The notes beneath the pieces are model-generated. The model was not told where the DNA came from, did not search any database, and worked only from the letters and a program-made list of their open reading frames with translations. A program made the position numbers and the translations under genes. Of a DNA stretch of 64,000 bases, positions 54,905 to 63,116 are shown piece by piece. Source of the stretch: Desulfuromonadaceae bacterium (GTDB lineage Bacteria > Desulfobacterota > Desulfuromonadia > Geobacterales > Pseudopelobacteraceae); the NCBI GenBank assembly GCA_028683855.1, contig JAQUHA010000006.1, positions 62,001 to 126,000 on the forward strand, given 5' to 3'. Within the stretch, counting starts at the first letter, position 1. Each line of letters begins with the position of its first letter.

Positions 54905-55993
54905 ATGAGCAGATATTTATGTATATTACTAGTTACACTCATCATTTCAGGTCTTAATATATGCCTGGCATCGTGCGACAGCAGCAACAGGGAGCTGATA
55001 ATGGAGAAAAATTCGGCAGCCGTTTCAAAGACAGATTATGGGCAGCTTAAAACCAAACTGACCACTGAGCAGTTCAGAGTAACTCAGCAGTGCGGGACTG
55101 AACCGCCATTCAAAAACGCCTACTGGAACAACCATGAAGCGGGAATATATGTTGATATTGTTTCGGGGGAAGCGTTATTCAGTTCCGAGCATAAATTTGA
55201 CTCAGGCACCGGATGGCCGAGCTTTTCACAACCGATAAACCCGGATCATATTATCAGCAAACCTGATGACACTCTCGGAATGCAGCGCACTGAAGTCCGT
55301 TCAAAAAAAGCCGATTCGCATCTTGGACATCTATTTTTTGATGGTCCGGGAGAGGCTAAACAACGTTTCTGCATAAATTCTGCCTCGCTCCGCTTTATCC
55401 CTGTCAAGAAAATGTGGACAGAAGGTTATGGGCGATATATCCCTCAATTTGAGACATCCGGAATCAAAACTGATGCACCGACGAGGGAGACGGCTGTTCT
55501 GGCAGGAGGTTGTTTTTGGGGAATGCAGGATATTCTGAGGAAGATACCCGGTGTTATTTCAACTAAAGTCGGCTACACTGGCGGACACTTGGAAAACCCC
55601 AGCTATGAGGATACCCATGATTCAAAAAGCGGACACGCGGAGAGTGTGGAGGTTGTTTTCAACCCTGGCAGGATAAGCTATGAAGAGCTACTTCAGAACT
55701 ACTTCTTCAGAATGCACGATCCAACTACCAGAAACCGTCAAGGAAACGATTACGGCACTCAGTACCGATCAGCAATCTTCTACACAAACGAAACACAGCA
55801 TACCGTCGCTGAACGGGTAAAAGCTCTTGTCGATGCTTCAGGCAAATGGAGAGGGAGCATTGTCACAGAAATTGTAAAAGCTGGTAAATTCTATCCCGCA
55901 GAAGAGTATCACCAGGATTACCTTATCAAGAACCCTTCTGGATACACCTGCCATTATCTTAGACAACCGCATATTTACAAAAAAAAACAGTAG
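54905..55993 (+). CDS. msrBA: Peptide methionine sulfoxide reductase MsrB-MsrA fusion, predicted lipoprotein
   Basis: The two repair domains reduce R- and S-methionine sulfoxide. MsrB comes first (about 45-175), with catalytic Cys in RFCINSASLRF, and MsrA second (about 195-355), with GGCFWGMQD. The N-terminus has a lipobox-like LASC (Cys29), so the protein is probably lipid-anchored in the envelope; the residue after Cys is Asp, the inner-membrane retention signal in E. coli. The MsrB part lacks the zinc CxxC pairs (YVDIVSGEALF). It also lacks the common recycling Cys (SGTGWPSF, not SGCGWPSF), but has a Cys earlier in QQCGTEPPF that may replace it. A cytosolic form from an inner ATG (55001) is possible. 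Confidence 0.9.
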   Translation: MSRYLCILLVTLIISGLNICLASCDSSNRELIMEKNSAAVSKTDYGQLKTKLTTEQFRVTQQCGTEPPFKNAYWNNHEAGIYVDIVSGEALFSSEHKFDSGTGWPSFSQPINPDHIISKPDDTLGMQRTEVRSKKADSHLGHLFFDGPGEAKQRFCINSASLRFIPVKKMWTEGYGRYIPQFETSGIKTDAPTRETAVLAGGCFWGMQDILRKIPGVISTKVGYTGGHLENPSYEDTHDSKSGHAESVEVVFNPGRISYEELLQNYFFRMHDPTTRNRQGNDYGTQYRSAIFYTNETQHTVAERVKALVDASGKWRGSIVTEIVKAGKFYPAEEYHQDYLIKNPSGYTCHYLRQPHIYKKKQ

Positions 55994-56020
55994 GTTATAT
56001 GTAACACAGGCAACATTTTT

Positions 56021-57370
56021 ATGGATATTTTTTCAGAAAAAACGATACTGACCGTCAGTCGTCTTACTGCGCTGCTACGCGGAGTACTTGAGGAAAACTT
56101 TGAGCATCTCTGGGTTCAGGGGGAGGTATCAAACCTCTCTTACCCCTCATCCGGTCACTGTTATTTTACCATTAAGGACTCTGATGCACAGTTACGCTGC
56201 GTCATGTTCAAAAGCACTGCAAAGAGAAGCAGATTCAGACTGACAGACGGAATGGCTATTATCGTACGCGGACGTATTTCCGTTTATGACCAGCGAGGGG
56301 AATATCAGCTTATCTGCGAATACGTCGAACCGTCAGGCACCGGCGCTCTCCAGACAGCCTTTTTACAGCTGAAAGAGAAGCTTGCAGGAGAAGGTCTGTT
56401 TAACAAGTCTCATAAAATATGTATGCCACGCTTTCCAAATAGAATCGGAGTTATAACCTCGCCGACAGGGGCTGCGATCCATGACATCCTTAACGTCCTG
56501 AACCGCCGGTTCGCCTCAATAAACGTCCTGATCTATCCTGTGAGAGTGCAGGGGGAAGGGGCGGCAGTCGAGATTGCAAGAGCCATTGACGAGATGAACC
56601 GGCTTACCGATATTGATCTTCTGATTGTTGGTCGAGGGGGTGGATCAATAGAAGATCTATGGGCGTTTAACGAAGAAGCCGTTGCCAGAGCTGTTTTTCG
56701 TTCAAAATTACCCATCATATCTGCTGTAGGGCATGAAACTGACTGGACAATATCTGATTTTGTCGCAGACCTCCGTGCCCCCACCCCGTCTGCTGCCGCT
56801 GAACTGGTAATTTCAAGCTCGTCTGAGCTTAAAAACCATGTAGATGCACAGATGCAGCACCTTAGAAGATCGCTTGGAGCAGTATTGGAAAGACATAAGA
56901 ACAGACTAGAAGGAATGCGCCGCGCTCTTCACGACCCACGCACAATGCTGGGTCATCTGGCTCAGAGAATGGACGACCTTAGCAGCAGACTGGCTACTAC
57001 CATGAGCACAACAGTATTGACCCAACGCAGCAGCCTTAGACATCTCCAGGAGACACTGCAGCATAACGGTCCAAAAATGAGGATAAATACCGACAGGCAG
57101 CAGATTGTACTCCTCTCTGTAAAGATAGAAGCTTTTATGAAACAGCACCTCGAACTTCTCGGTCATACAGTTGGAGAAGCTGCCGCAAAAATTGATGTTC
57201 TCTCCCCGCTTAAAACACTTGCCCGCGGCTATTCAATTGCAACCGCCGTTAAATCGGGAAAAGTTGTGTCAGATAGCAAAGAAATAAGTATCGGAGATCA
57301 ACTACTGCTGAAACTTCACAGAGGAGCTGCAGAATGCCGGGTTGAATCTCTTGAATCGGGCAAAACTTGA
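56021..57370 (+). CDS. xseA: Exodeoxyribonuclease VII large subunit
   Basis: XseA is the catalytic subunit of ExoVII, which degrades single-stranded DNA in both directions. The 449-residue protein has an N-terminal OB-fold (VSRLTALLRGVLEENFEHLWVQGEVSNL in outline, about 10-100). The conserved catalytic domain follows with RIGVITSPTGAAIHDIL, GRGGGSIEDLWAFNEE and AVGHETDWTISDFVADLRAPTPSAAAE blocks, then a long coiled coil (about 275-380). xseB follows after 57 bases. Confidence 0.96.
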   Translation: MDIFSEKTILTVSRLTALLRGVLEENFEHLWVQGEVSNLSYPSSGHCYFTIKDSDAQLRCVMFKSTAKRSRFRLTDGMAIIVRGRISVYDQRGEYQLICEYVEPSGTGALQTAFLQLKEKLAGEGLFNKSHKICMPRFPNRIGVITSPTGAAIHDILNVLNRRFASINVLIYPVRVQGEGAAVEIARAIDEMNRLTDIDLLIVGRGGGSIEDLWAFNEEAVARAVFRSKLPIISAVGHETDWTISDFVADLRAPTPSAAAELVISSSSELKNHVDAQMQHLRRSLGAVLERHKNRLEGMRRALHDPRTMLGHLAQRMDDLSSRLATTMSTTVLTQRSSLRHLQETLQHNGPKMRINTDRQQIVLLSVKIEAFMKQHLELLGHTVGEAAAKIDVLSPLKTLARGYSIATAVKSGKVVSDSKEISIGDQLLLKLHRGAAECRVESLESGKT

Positions 57371-57427
57371 CGCATGATGGAATACTTGTATAGAATCAAA
57401 CACTCTACAATCTGAGAGAAACAGACC

Positions 57428-57658
57428 ATGGCAACCGATAAATTTGAAACATCACTGAAAAAACTGGAAGATATAGTAAGGCGGATGGAAACCGGCTCGC
57501 TCTCGCTGGAAGATTCTCTTAAAGCTTTTGAAGAGGGTGTCAAGCACGCAGCTTTCTGCTCCGGCAGACTCGATGACGCTGAACGGCGTGTAGAGATTCT
57601 TCTGAAGCAGAGAGATGGTTCTTTAAAAAGAGAGCCATTTGAAACTGACGAAAGCTAA
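57428..57658 (+). CDS. xseB: Exodeoxyribonuclease VII small subunit
   Basis: The 76-residue XseB has the standard pattern FETSLKKLEDIVRRMETGSLSLEDSLKAFEEGV and folds as a helical hairpin that binds XseA. Many XseB subunits wrap each catalytic chain. It sits between xseA and ispA, the usual order. Confidence 0.96.
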   Translation: MATDKFETSLKKLEDIVRRMETGSLSLEDSLKAFEEGVKHAAFCSGRLDDAERRVEILLKQRDGSLKREPFETDES

Positions 57659-57676
57659 GGGACAGGTATAAGTTAT

Positions 57677-58570
57677 ATGGACTTAAAAGTATATTTGAAA
57701 GATCAGTGTTCCATTATAGATGAAGCACTTGAGCGTTTTCTACCAAAGGATACTGTTTTACCGCACATCCTGCACAAGGCTATGCGTTACTCTGTTTTTG
57801 CAGGTGGAAAACGGATACGTCCAATACTTATGATGGCTGCCTGTCAGGCGGTTGGGGGGGATACAGAGAGGACTATTCCGGCTGCCTGTGCAATGGAGAT
57901 GATTCACACCTACTCTCTGATTCATGACGATCTCCCCTCCATGGATAATGACGATTTTAGACGCGGCAACCCTACGAACCACAAGATTTTCGGTGAAGCC
58001 ATTGCTATACTTGCCGGTGATGCCCTGCTGACAGAAGCGTTTAAACTGACGAGTGACCCACGCCATTGCATAGGCTGTGAACCATCCGGTCTGCTTGCGG
58101 TAATACATGAAATTGCAACCTGTGCAGGCTCATTCGGAATGGTCGGCGGTCAGGTTGTGGATATGGAGAGCGAAGGGCGTGTTGACATAGATCTCCCGAC
58201 TGTTCAGTATATTCACACTCATAAGACAGGCGCTCTTATCAAAGCGTCACTTGTTGCAGGTGCTCTGCTTGGTGCTGCATCCGATCAACAACTGGCAGCT
58301 ATAACCAGATATGGCGAAGCTGCCGGTCTGGCTTTTCAGATTGCTGACGACATACTTGATATAGAGGGCACTACTGAAGAGATCGGCAAAGATGCCGGCA
58401 GCGACGAAGCGCGTGGCAAAGCTACCTACCCTGCTGTAATGGGGCTTGCAGCTGCCAGGGAAGAGGCGCAGTCGATGATGAATGAAGCACTAGAATCGCT
58501 CAGACTCTTTGGCGAGGAGGCTGACCCGTTAAGAGAAATAGCCCGTTACATTGTAAACCGTAGAAACTGA
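57677..58570 (+). CDS. ispA: Farnesyl/geranyl diphosphate synthase
   Basis: IspA condenses IPP with DMAPP/GPP to farnesyl diphosphate, feeding undecaprenyl, quinone and other isoprenoid paths. In 297 residues it has the first Asp-rich motif HDDLPSMDND (about 83-92), the second QIADDILDIEG, and GGKRIRPIL near the N-terminus. Two extra residues between the aspartates (DDLPSMD) mark the bacterial type II FPP synthase. dxs follows, completing an xseAB-ispA-dxs order seen in many proteobacteria. A 7-G tract lies near 57854. Confidence 0.95.
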   Translation: MDLKVYLKDQCSIIDEALERFLPKDTVLPHILHKAMRYSVFAGGKRIRPILMMAACQAVGGDTERTIPAACAMEMIHTYSLIHDDLPSMDNDDFRRGNPTNHKIFGEAIAILAGDALLTEAFKLTSDPRHCIGCEPSGLLAVIHEIATCAGSFGMVGGQVVDMESEGRVDIDLPTVQYIHTHKTGALIKASLVAGALLGAASDQQLAAITRYGEAAGLAFQIADDILDIEGTTEEIGKDAGSDEARGKATYPAVMGLAAAREEAQSMMNEALESLRLFGEEADPLREIARYIVNRRN

Positions 58571-58638
58571 ATTCACTCAGCTAGCTCTCATCTGCAGTCG
58601 GCCTCATGCAGATTTTGGACTTAGACAGGCAAAACTTC

Positions 58639-60510
58639 ATGTCAATTCTTGAGACCATAGAATCTCCTGCAGACCTCAAAAAACTTCAAAGTTTCCAGCT
58701 CCATGAACTTGCGGAAGACCTTCGGAAGATCATAACCGACACCTGCGCTGCAACCGGGGGGCATCTGGCACCCTCCCTTGGTGTGGTGGAGCTGACAATT
58801 GCACTCCACAGAGTTTTTTCGACCCCGACTGACAAAATAATATGGGATGTGGGGCATCAGGCTTACGCTCACAAACTCCTTACCGGGCGTCGCGATAACT
58901 TTAAGACATTACGAACACTAAACGGGATAAGCGGCTTTCCGAAACGCCATGAATCTCCGCACGACTCATTTGACGTAGGACACTCCTCAACTTCTATATC
59001 TGCAGCCACCGGTTTCGCCGTAGCGAGAGATCTGGAGGGTCGAAAAGACAAAATAGTCGCTGTCATAGGAGATGGCTCTATGACCGGCGGGATAGCATAC
59101 GAAGCGATAAACCATGCGGGGCATCTGAATAAAGATATGATCATCATTCTAAATGACAATGAGATGTCTATAGCAGAAAATGTGGGCGCCCTGTCACACT
59201 TCCTTACACGCACCGCCTCAAGCGAATTTATCCACCACTTCAAGAAAAACACCGAATCCTTTTTAAAACGACTGGAAGTAGGTAACGGTGTGCTGCACCT
59301 GGCTCGCAAAATAGAGGAGTCGTTCAAAGGTCTCTTCACTCCCGCAATGCTTTTCCAGGCGTTCGGTTTTGAATATATTGGGCCAGTTGACGGTCACAAT
59401 CTCCCTGCCATGATTGAAACTCTCGAAAGTGTAAAAAAATTCGACTCTGCGGTACTTGTGCATATTCTTACCAAAAAAGGGATGGGTTACACGCCGGCAG
59501 AACAGAATCCATCGATGTTTCATGGAGTAGGACCCTTTGAAATTGAGACTGGAAAAATAATAATGGGGAAAGGTGGAGCCGCATCCTACACTGCCGTCTT
59601 TGGTTCTGCTCTCTGTAAACTGGCTGCAGAGAATGAAAGAATCACCGCCATTACCGCTGCCATGCCGGACGGCACCGGTCTCACTGGATTTTCCAGAGAT
59701 TTTCCTGCCCGCTTTTATGACGTCGGAATTGCAGAGCAGCACGCTGTCACCTTTGCAGCAGGTCTGGCAGCAGCCGGTTACCGTCCCGTATTTGCCGTCT
59801 ATTCGAGCTTTTTACAACGTGCGTACGACCAGGTTTCCCATGATGTATGCATTCAAAACCTTCCGGTAACCTTCGCGATTGACCGCGCCGGAGTAGTAGG
59901 GAATGACGGACCTACACATCATGGCGCCTTTGACATCTCCTACCTGCGCCACCTTCCGAACATAACACTTATGGCGCCTAAAGATGAGAATGAACTTCAA
60001 CATATGCTTGCAACCGCAATTGCACTTGGCAGCCCCGCAGCAGTTCGATATCCACGCGGCAACGGCTATGGTGTAGCACTGGATCAGAAACTGAATATTA
60101 TTCCCACCGGTAGGGCTGAACTGCTTCGGGAAGGGGACTCTGCGGCGGTTTTCGCACTCGGCACAATGGTCTACCCCGCGCTGGACGTAGCAGCCACTCT
60201 GGAGAGAGAGGGCATTTCACTTAATGTCGTAAATGCACGATTTGTTAAGCCGCTTGATGAAGCCATGATTATAACGATGGCTGAAAAATATGGCGTTCTT
60301 ATTACCATTGAAGAGAATTCCCGACAAGGTGGATTCGGAACTGCAGTACTGGAACTGCTCGAACAGCACTCACTCGGCAGCATAAGAGTATTGAGACTTG
60401 GGTACCCCGACTCCTACATACCGCAGGGCGAGCAGCATGAGCTTCGTGCCATACTCGGTCTGGACAGCATTGGCATCGCAAAATCCATCCGCACCTTTCT
60501 GGCATCCTAA
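58639..60510 (+). CDS. dxs: 1-deoxy-D-xylulose-5-phosphate synthase
   Basis: Dxs joins pyruvate and glyceraldehyde 3-phosphate with thiamine diphosphate, the first step of the MEP isoprenoid path. It shows GGHLAPSLGVVELTIALH, GHQAYAHKLLTGR, the ThDP motif GDGSMTGG...NDNEMSI, GIAEQHAVTFAAGLA and RAGVVGNDGPTHHG. I prefer the ATG at 58639 (MSILETIESPADLKKL, 623 residues); an ATG at 58606 would add eleven residues that do not look like the family. It ends one base into the start of the next gene. Confidence 0.95.
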   Translation: MSILETIESPADLKKLQSFQLHELAEDLRKIITDTCAATGGHLAPSLGVVELTIALHRVFSTPTDKIIWDVGHQAYAHKLLTGRRDNFKTLRTLNGISGFPKRHESPHDSFDVGHSSTSISAATGFAVARDLEGRKDKIVAVIGDGSMTGGIAYEAINHAGHLNKDMIIILNDNEMSIAENVGALSHFLTRTASSEFIHHFKKNTESFLKRLEVGNGVLHLARKIEESFKGLFTPAMLFQAFGFEYIGPVDGHNLPAMIETLESVKKFDSAVLVHILTKKGMGYTPAEQNPSMFHGVGPFEIETGKIIMGKGGAASYTAVFGSALCKLAAENERITAITAAMPDGTGLTGFSRDFPARFYDVGIAEQHAVTFAAGLAAAGYRPVFAVYSSFLQRAYDQVSHDVCIQNLPVTFAIDRAGVVGNDGPTHHGAFDISYLRHLPNITLMAPKDENELQHMLATAIALGSPAAVRYPRGNGYGVALDQKLNIIPTGRAELLREGDSAAVFALGTMVYPALDVAATLEREGISLNVVNARFVKPLDEAMIITMAEKYGVLITIEENSRQGGFGTAVLELLEQHSLGSIRVLRLGYPDSYIPQGEQHELRAILGLDSIGIAKSIRTFLAS

Positions 60511-61793
60511 TGGAAGAATTACTTCGAGTTATTGCAAAGTATACCAGCTCTATTACCCTCATAATTCTGTTTATGCAGAGTTACATATATGCCCAGCCGA
60601 TTGATAATACTCCGGTCATGCATAGCAGTTATGGTCGGGAGCTGGTTTTACGCGGTGAATATGAAAAAGGGATTGGAGAGCTGCGGGAAGCCTACCTGCT
60701 ATTTCCCCTTAATCTTACTTTCAAACGAAACCTCGCTGAAGGATATGCCGCCTACGGTCACAGGCTTTTCAAACAGAAACGTTATGAACAGGCTGACGAA
60801 AACTATATAAAAGCATTGGAACTATATCCCGAAGAGTCAGGTTACGCACTTTTACGAGGGATCTGTAATTATCACCTTAAAAAGTATGATGTAGCCCGAT
60901 ATGAACTTGAACGTGCAAAATTTATAAGAGAAAATTCAATCGAAACTCTATATTACCTTGGACTTGTACAGTTTGATACAGACCATCGCCAGGAGGCGAT
61001 TGAACTGTGGGAACAGGCGTTAAAACTTTCGCCCGGGCGCAAGGAACTCATTGATCTGCTTGAAAAAGCACGCAGGGAAAATGCAGTTGAATCGACGATG
61101 GATCATGGGCACAGTTCACGTTTTGATCTCACATACGACCCTTATGTCAACACTGAATTTGCCCTAGCTGTACTTGAAGTTCTTGAATCGGCAGCCAATC
61201 TTATAGGGGCGGAACTCGGAGTATTTCCAGAAGCCAGAGTTCCGGTTGCCATCTACAAACGCTCCGATTATAAAACCGTTACAGATTCACCTGACTGGTC
61301 GGGTGGATTCTATGACGGCACAATCCGTCTTCCATTTGGATCTCTGAATCAGATAACACCCCCAATTCGAGAAGTTTTGTTTCACGAATACGCACACGTC
61401 GTTGTTTTTGAACTGACACGCGGAAACTGCCCTCTCTGGCTAAACGAAGGAATTGCTGAAATGTTCGGCAGAATGCAGCACAACCGTCCGCTTCCCGAAT
61501 TCGGCAAAGCGGCGCGTACAGGAAATCTAATCAACTTCAGAAGTCTGGAAGCCAATTTCAATGAATTCACACCCTCCTCCGCAGCCCTGGCATATCAGCA
61601 GAGTTATGCTCTGGTCAATTATATGGCGACAACTTACGGTTGGCATAAAATCAAGGGTATATTGGATAATCTGGGGGGTGGAAATTCATTTGATGAATCA
61701 ATCTCACTCGCCCTTAAAGATTACAACCTAGACTACGATAGTATGACAAAAGAGTGGCGGAATTCAGTTGAAAAAGAAATGAAGGGTAAGTGA
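60510..61793 (+). CDS. Secreted TPR protein with gluzincin-type metalloprotease domain
   Basis: The 427-residue protein has a signal peptide ending near SYIYAQ. TPR repeats run from about 40-190 (YEQADENYIKALELYPEES, RQEAIELWEQALKLSP). The C-terminal domain carries a zinc-protease motif HEYAH (His292) followed by LWLNEGIAEMFG, i.e. HExxH with a downstream Glu, as in peptidase MA-like proteins. It probably acts in the periplasm; the substrate is unknown. It overlaps the dxs stop by one base. Confidence 0.82.
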   Translation: MEELLRVIAKYTSSITLIILFMQSYIYAQPIDNTPVMHSSYGRELVLRGEYEKGIGELREAYLLFPLNLTFKRNLAEGYAAYGHRLFKQKRYEQADENYIKALELYPEESGYALLRGICNYHLKKYDVARYELERAKFIRENSIETLYYLGLVQFDTDHRQEAIELWEQALKLSPGRKELIDLLEKARRENAVESTMDHGHSSRFDLTYDPYVNTEFALAVLEVLESAANLIGAELGVFPEARVPVAIYKRSDYKTVTDSPDWSGGFYDGTIRLPFGSLNQITPPIREVLFHEYAHVVVFELTRGNCPLWLNEGIAEMFGRMQHNRPLPEFGKAARTGNLINFRSLEANFNEFTPSSAALAYQQSYALVNYMATTYGWHKIKGILDNLGGGNSFDESISLALKDYNLDYDSMTKEWRNSVEKEMKGK

Positions 61794-61801
61794 TTATTTT
61801 G

Positions 61802-61830
61802 TTGCGTAACCGAATCTCTCATGTTATACA
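61802..61830 (+). promoter_or_regulatory. Candidate promoter for tRNA-Pro
   Basis: TTGCGT (61802-61807) and TATACA (61825-61830) are separated by exactly 17 bases. The predicted start would lie about seven bases before the tRNA 5' end, a usual distance. Both boxes match the consensus only partly. Confidence 0.4.
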
Positions 61831-61843
61831 ACTGTTCTTTCGT

Positions 61844-61920
61844 CGGTGAGTAGCGCAGCCTGGTAGCGCACCTGCCTTGGGAGCAGGGGGTCGCTGGTTC
61901 GATTCCAGTCTCACCGACCA
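61844..61920 (+). tRNA. tRNA-Pro (anticodon UGG)
   Basis: The 77 bases fold as a full cloverleaf. The acceptor stem CGGTGAG pairs with CTCACCG, followed by discriminator A and an encoded CCA. The D arm contains GCGCAGCCTGGTAGCGC. The anticodon arm is CCTGC-CTTGGGA-GCAGG with anticodon TGG, and the T arm is GCTGG-TTCGATT-CCAGT. tRNA-Pro(UGG) reads CCA and CCG, and by wobble other Pro codons. Confidence 0.97.
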
Positions 61921-61928
61921 GCAAATTC

Positions 61929-61962
61929 AAGGAGTTACAGTTCATTCTGTAGCTCCTTTTTT
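61929..61962 (+). terminator. Rho-independent terminator after tRNA-Pro
   Basis: AAGGAGTTACAG (61929-61940) pairs with CTGTAGCTCCTT (61947-61958) with one G-T wobble across a six-base loop, followed by a T-run. It lies nine bases after the tRNA. Confidence 0.88.
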
Positions 61963-62063
61963 GTTTCATTTTGCTGGTGCAACCTCTCGTGCAACCTTCT
62001 GTGCCTTTGCTTTCCATAAAGAAAAAATCTTGCGGGTCGACTTACATCAGCAAACTACTTTGC

Positions 62064-63116
62064 CTAATACCCCGATTCCCACTCAAAAACATAAACCCGG
62101 AAACGGGAGTACAAATCTGATTTTACATACAGAATTTCGTCAAGCAGTTCTAGCTTCGGTAATATTCTATCTTTTGTGGAGGCAAGTTCACAATCTTTGA
62201 CTGCCTGTGGACGGTACTTTTCATGCAATTCCATCATTTCCGATACTGTCAGATACGCTTCGTAATCGTTATAAGATGAATTGGGGCCGCAAGCCACAAA
62301 ACGCGGGTCGACTTTCAACTCACGCGAGTTCCACCAATTCGGTTCTATCTCAACAGTGGGCTTTGTCGTGTCAATGGGATAACTAAATATCTTTGTAGAG
62401 AACGCCATGGCCCTCTCCTTTTCTTTTTGATTAATTTCTTCAGTATCAGTATCTTCTGCATCAATGTCTTCAGTGTCATCCTTATCAAAAAAACTGAATC
62501 CAGGCACCTCAGTATCATCTGGTTCAACAGCAGGTCTGCTCATTAAGTGGTTGCGCTGTACTGCCGACCGCACGCCTCCGACAATACTATCAGCACGTAA
62601 TTTATCCCCATAAAGATTGAAAATACTTCTATCAGTTGGGATAACATCCGCCAATCGATCACCATATTTACCTCTGAGTATTCCGACAACTTCTTCATAA
62701 CGAGGGTAACCTTCAAAAAAGACAGGCTCCCTCCAGAGCTCCTGTTCGTTATAAAGAATAATAGCCGATCCTTCTCTTTCATCCCAGGTTAGCAAAATAC
62801 TTTCATTATCAATATCTGGAAGTTCTGATTCTGAAGAAAGTCTTGATGCTAGCCACCTTGCATCATGATTTTTTCCATCGATATGGGCCTTTTTGTCTGC
62901 ATCACTAACTTTATCCCAATTAGCTTCTGTTTCTTCATTTGTTGGGAAGCATACAATGGCAAGATGCGACATAGACGGGCACTTGGGGCATTCACAATCC
63001 ATTAGGTAATCATAGACTTCAACAGCCGCCTCATGGAATGTGCCTTCCCATCCGCATGAATCACAACGAAGAATTTCTGTTTCCCATCCATCATAATATC
63101 TAAAGCATCTTCCCAT
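62064..63116 (-). CDS. Unknown protein with N-terminal zinc-ribbon-like cysteines
   Basis: I do not recognise this 350-residue protein. Its N-terminus has two cysteine pairs, LRCDSCGWEG and CECPKC about 30 residues later, that could bind zinc. The middle holds an acidic stretch (DDTEDIDAEDTDTEE, about 220-235), and the rest is mixed alpha/beta without a known motif. I chose the ATG at 63116 because GGGAGGG lies just before it; an earlier in-frame start would add 12 residues. It overlaps the upstream minus-strand gene by 17 bases, so the two form an operon. Its place beside a tRNA suggests an accessory gene of an integrated element. Confidence 0.65.
   Translation of the reverse strand: MGRCFRYYDGWETEILRCDSCGWEGTFHEAAVEVYDYLMDCECPKCPSMSHLAIVCFPTNEETEANWDKVSDADKKAHIDGKNHDARWLASRLSSESELPDIDNESILLTWDEREGSAIILYNEQELWREPVFFEGYPRYEEVVGILRGKYGDRLADVIPTDRSIFNLYGDKLRADSIVGGVRSAVQRNHLMSRPAVEPDDTEVPGFSFFDKDDTEDIDAEDTDTEEINQKEKERAMAFSTKIFSYPIDTTKPTVEIEPNWWNSRELKVDPRFVACGPNSSYNDYEAYLTVSEMMELHEKYRPQAVKDCELASTKDRILPKLELLDEILYVKSDLYSRFRVYVFEWESGY

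Noticed and set aside
61733..62017. Minus-strand frame of 94 codons with a GETGIEPATPCSQGRCATRL-like product
   Set aside because: This is the translation of the antisense of tRNA-Pro, a well-known false gene; the tRNA explains it fully.
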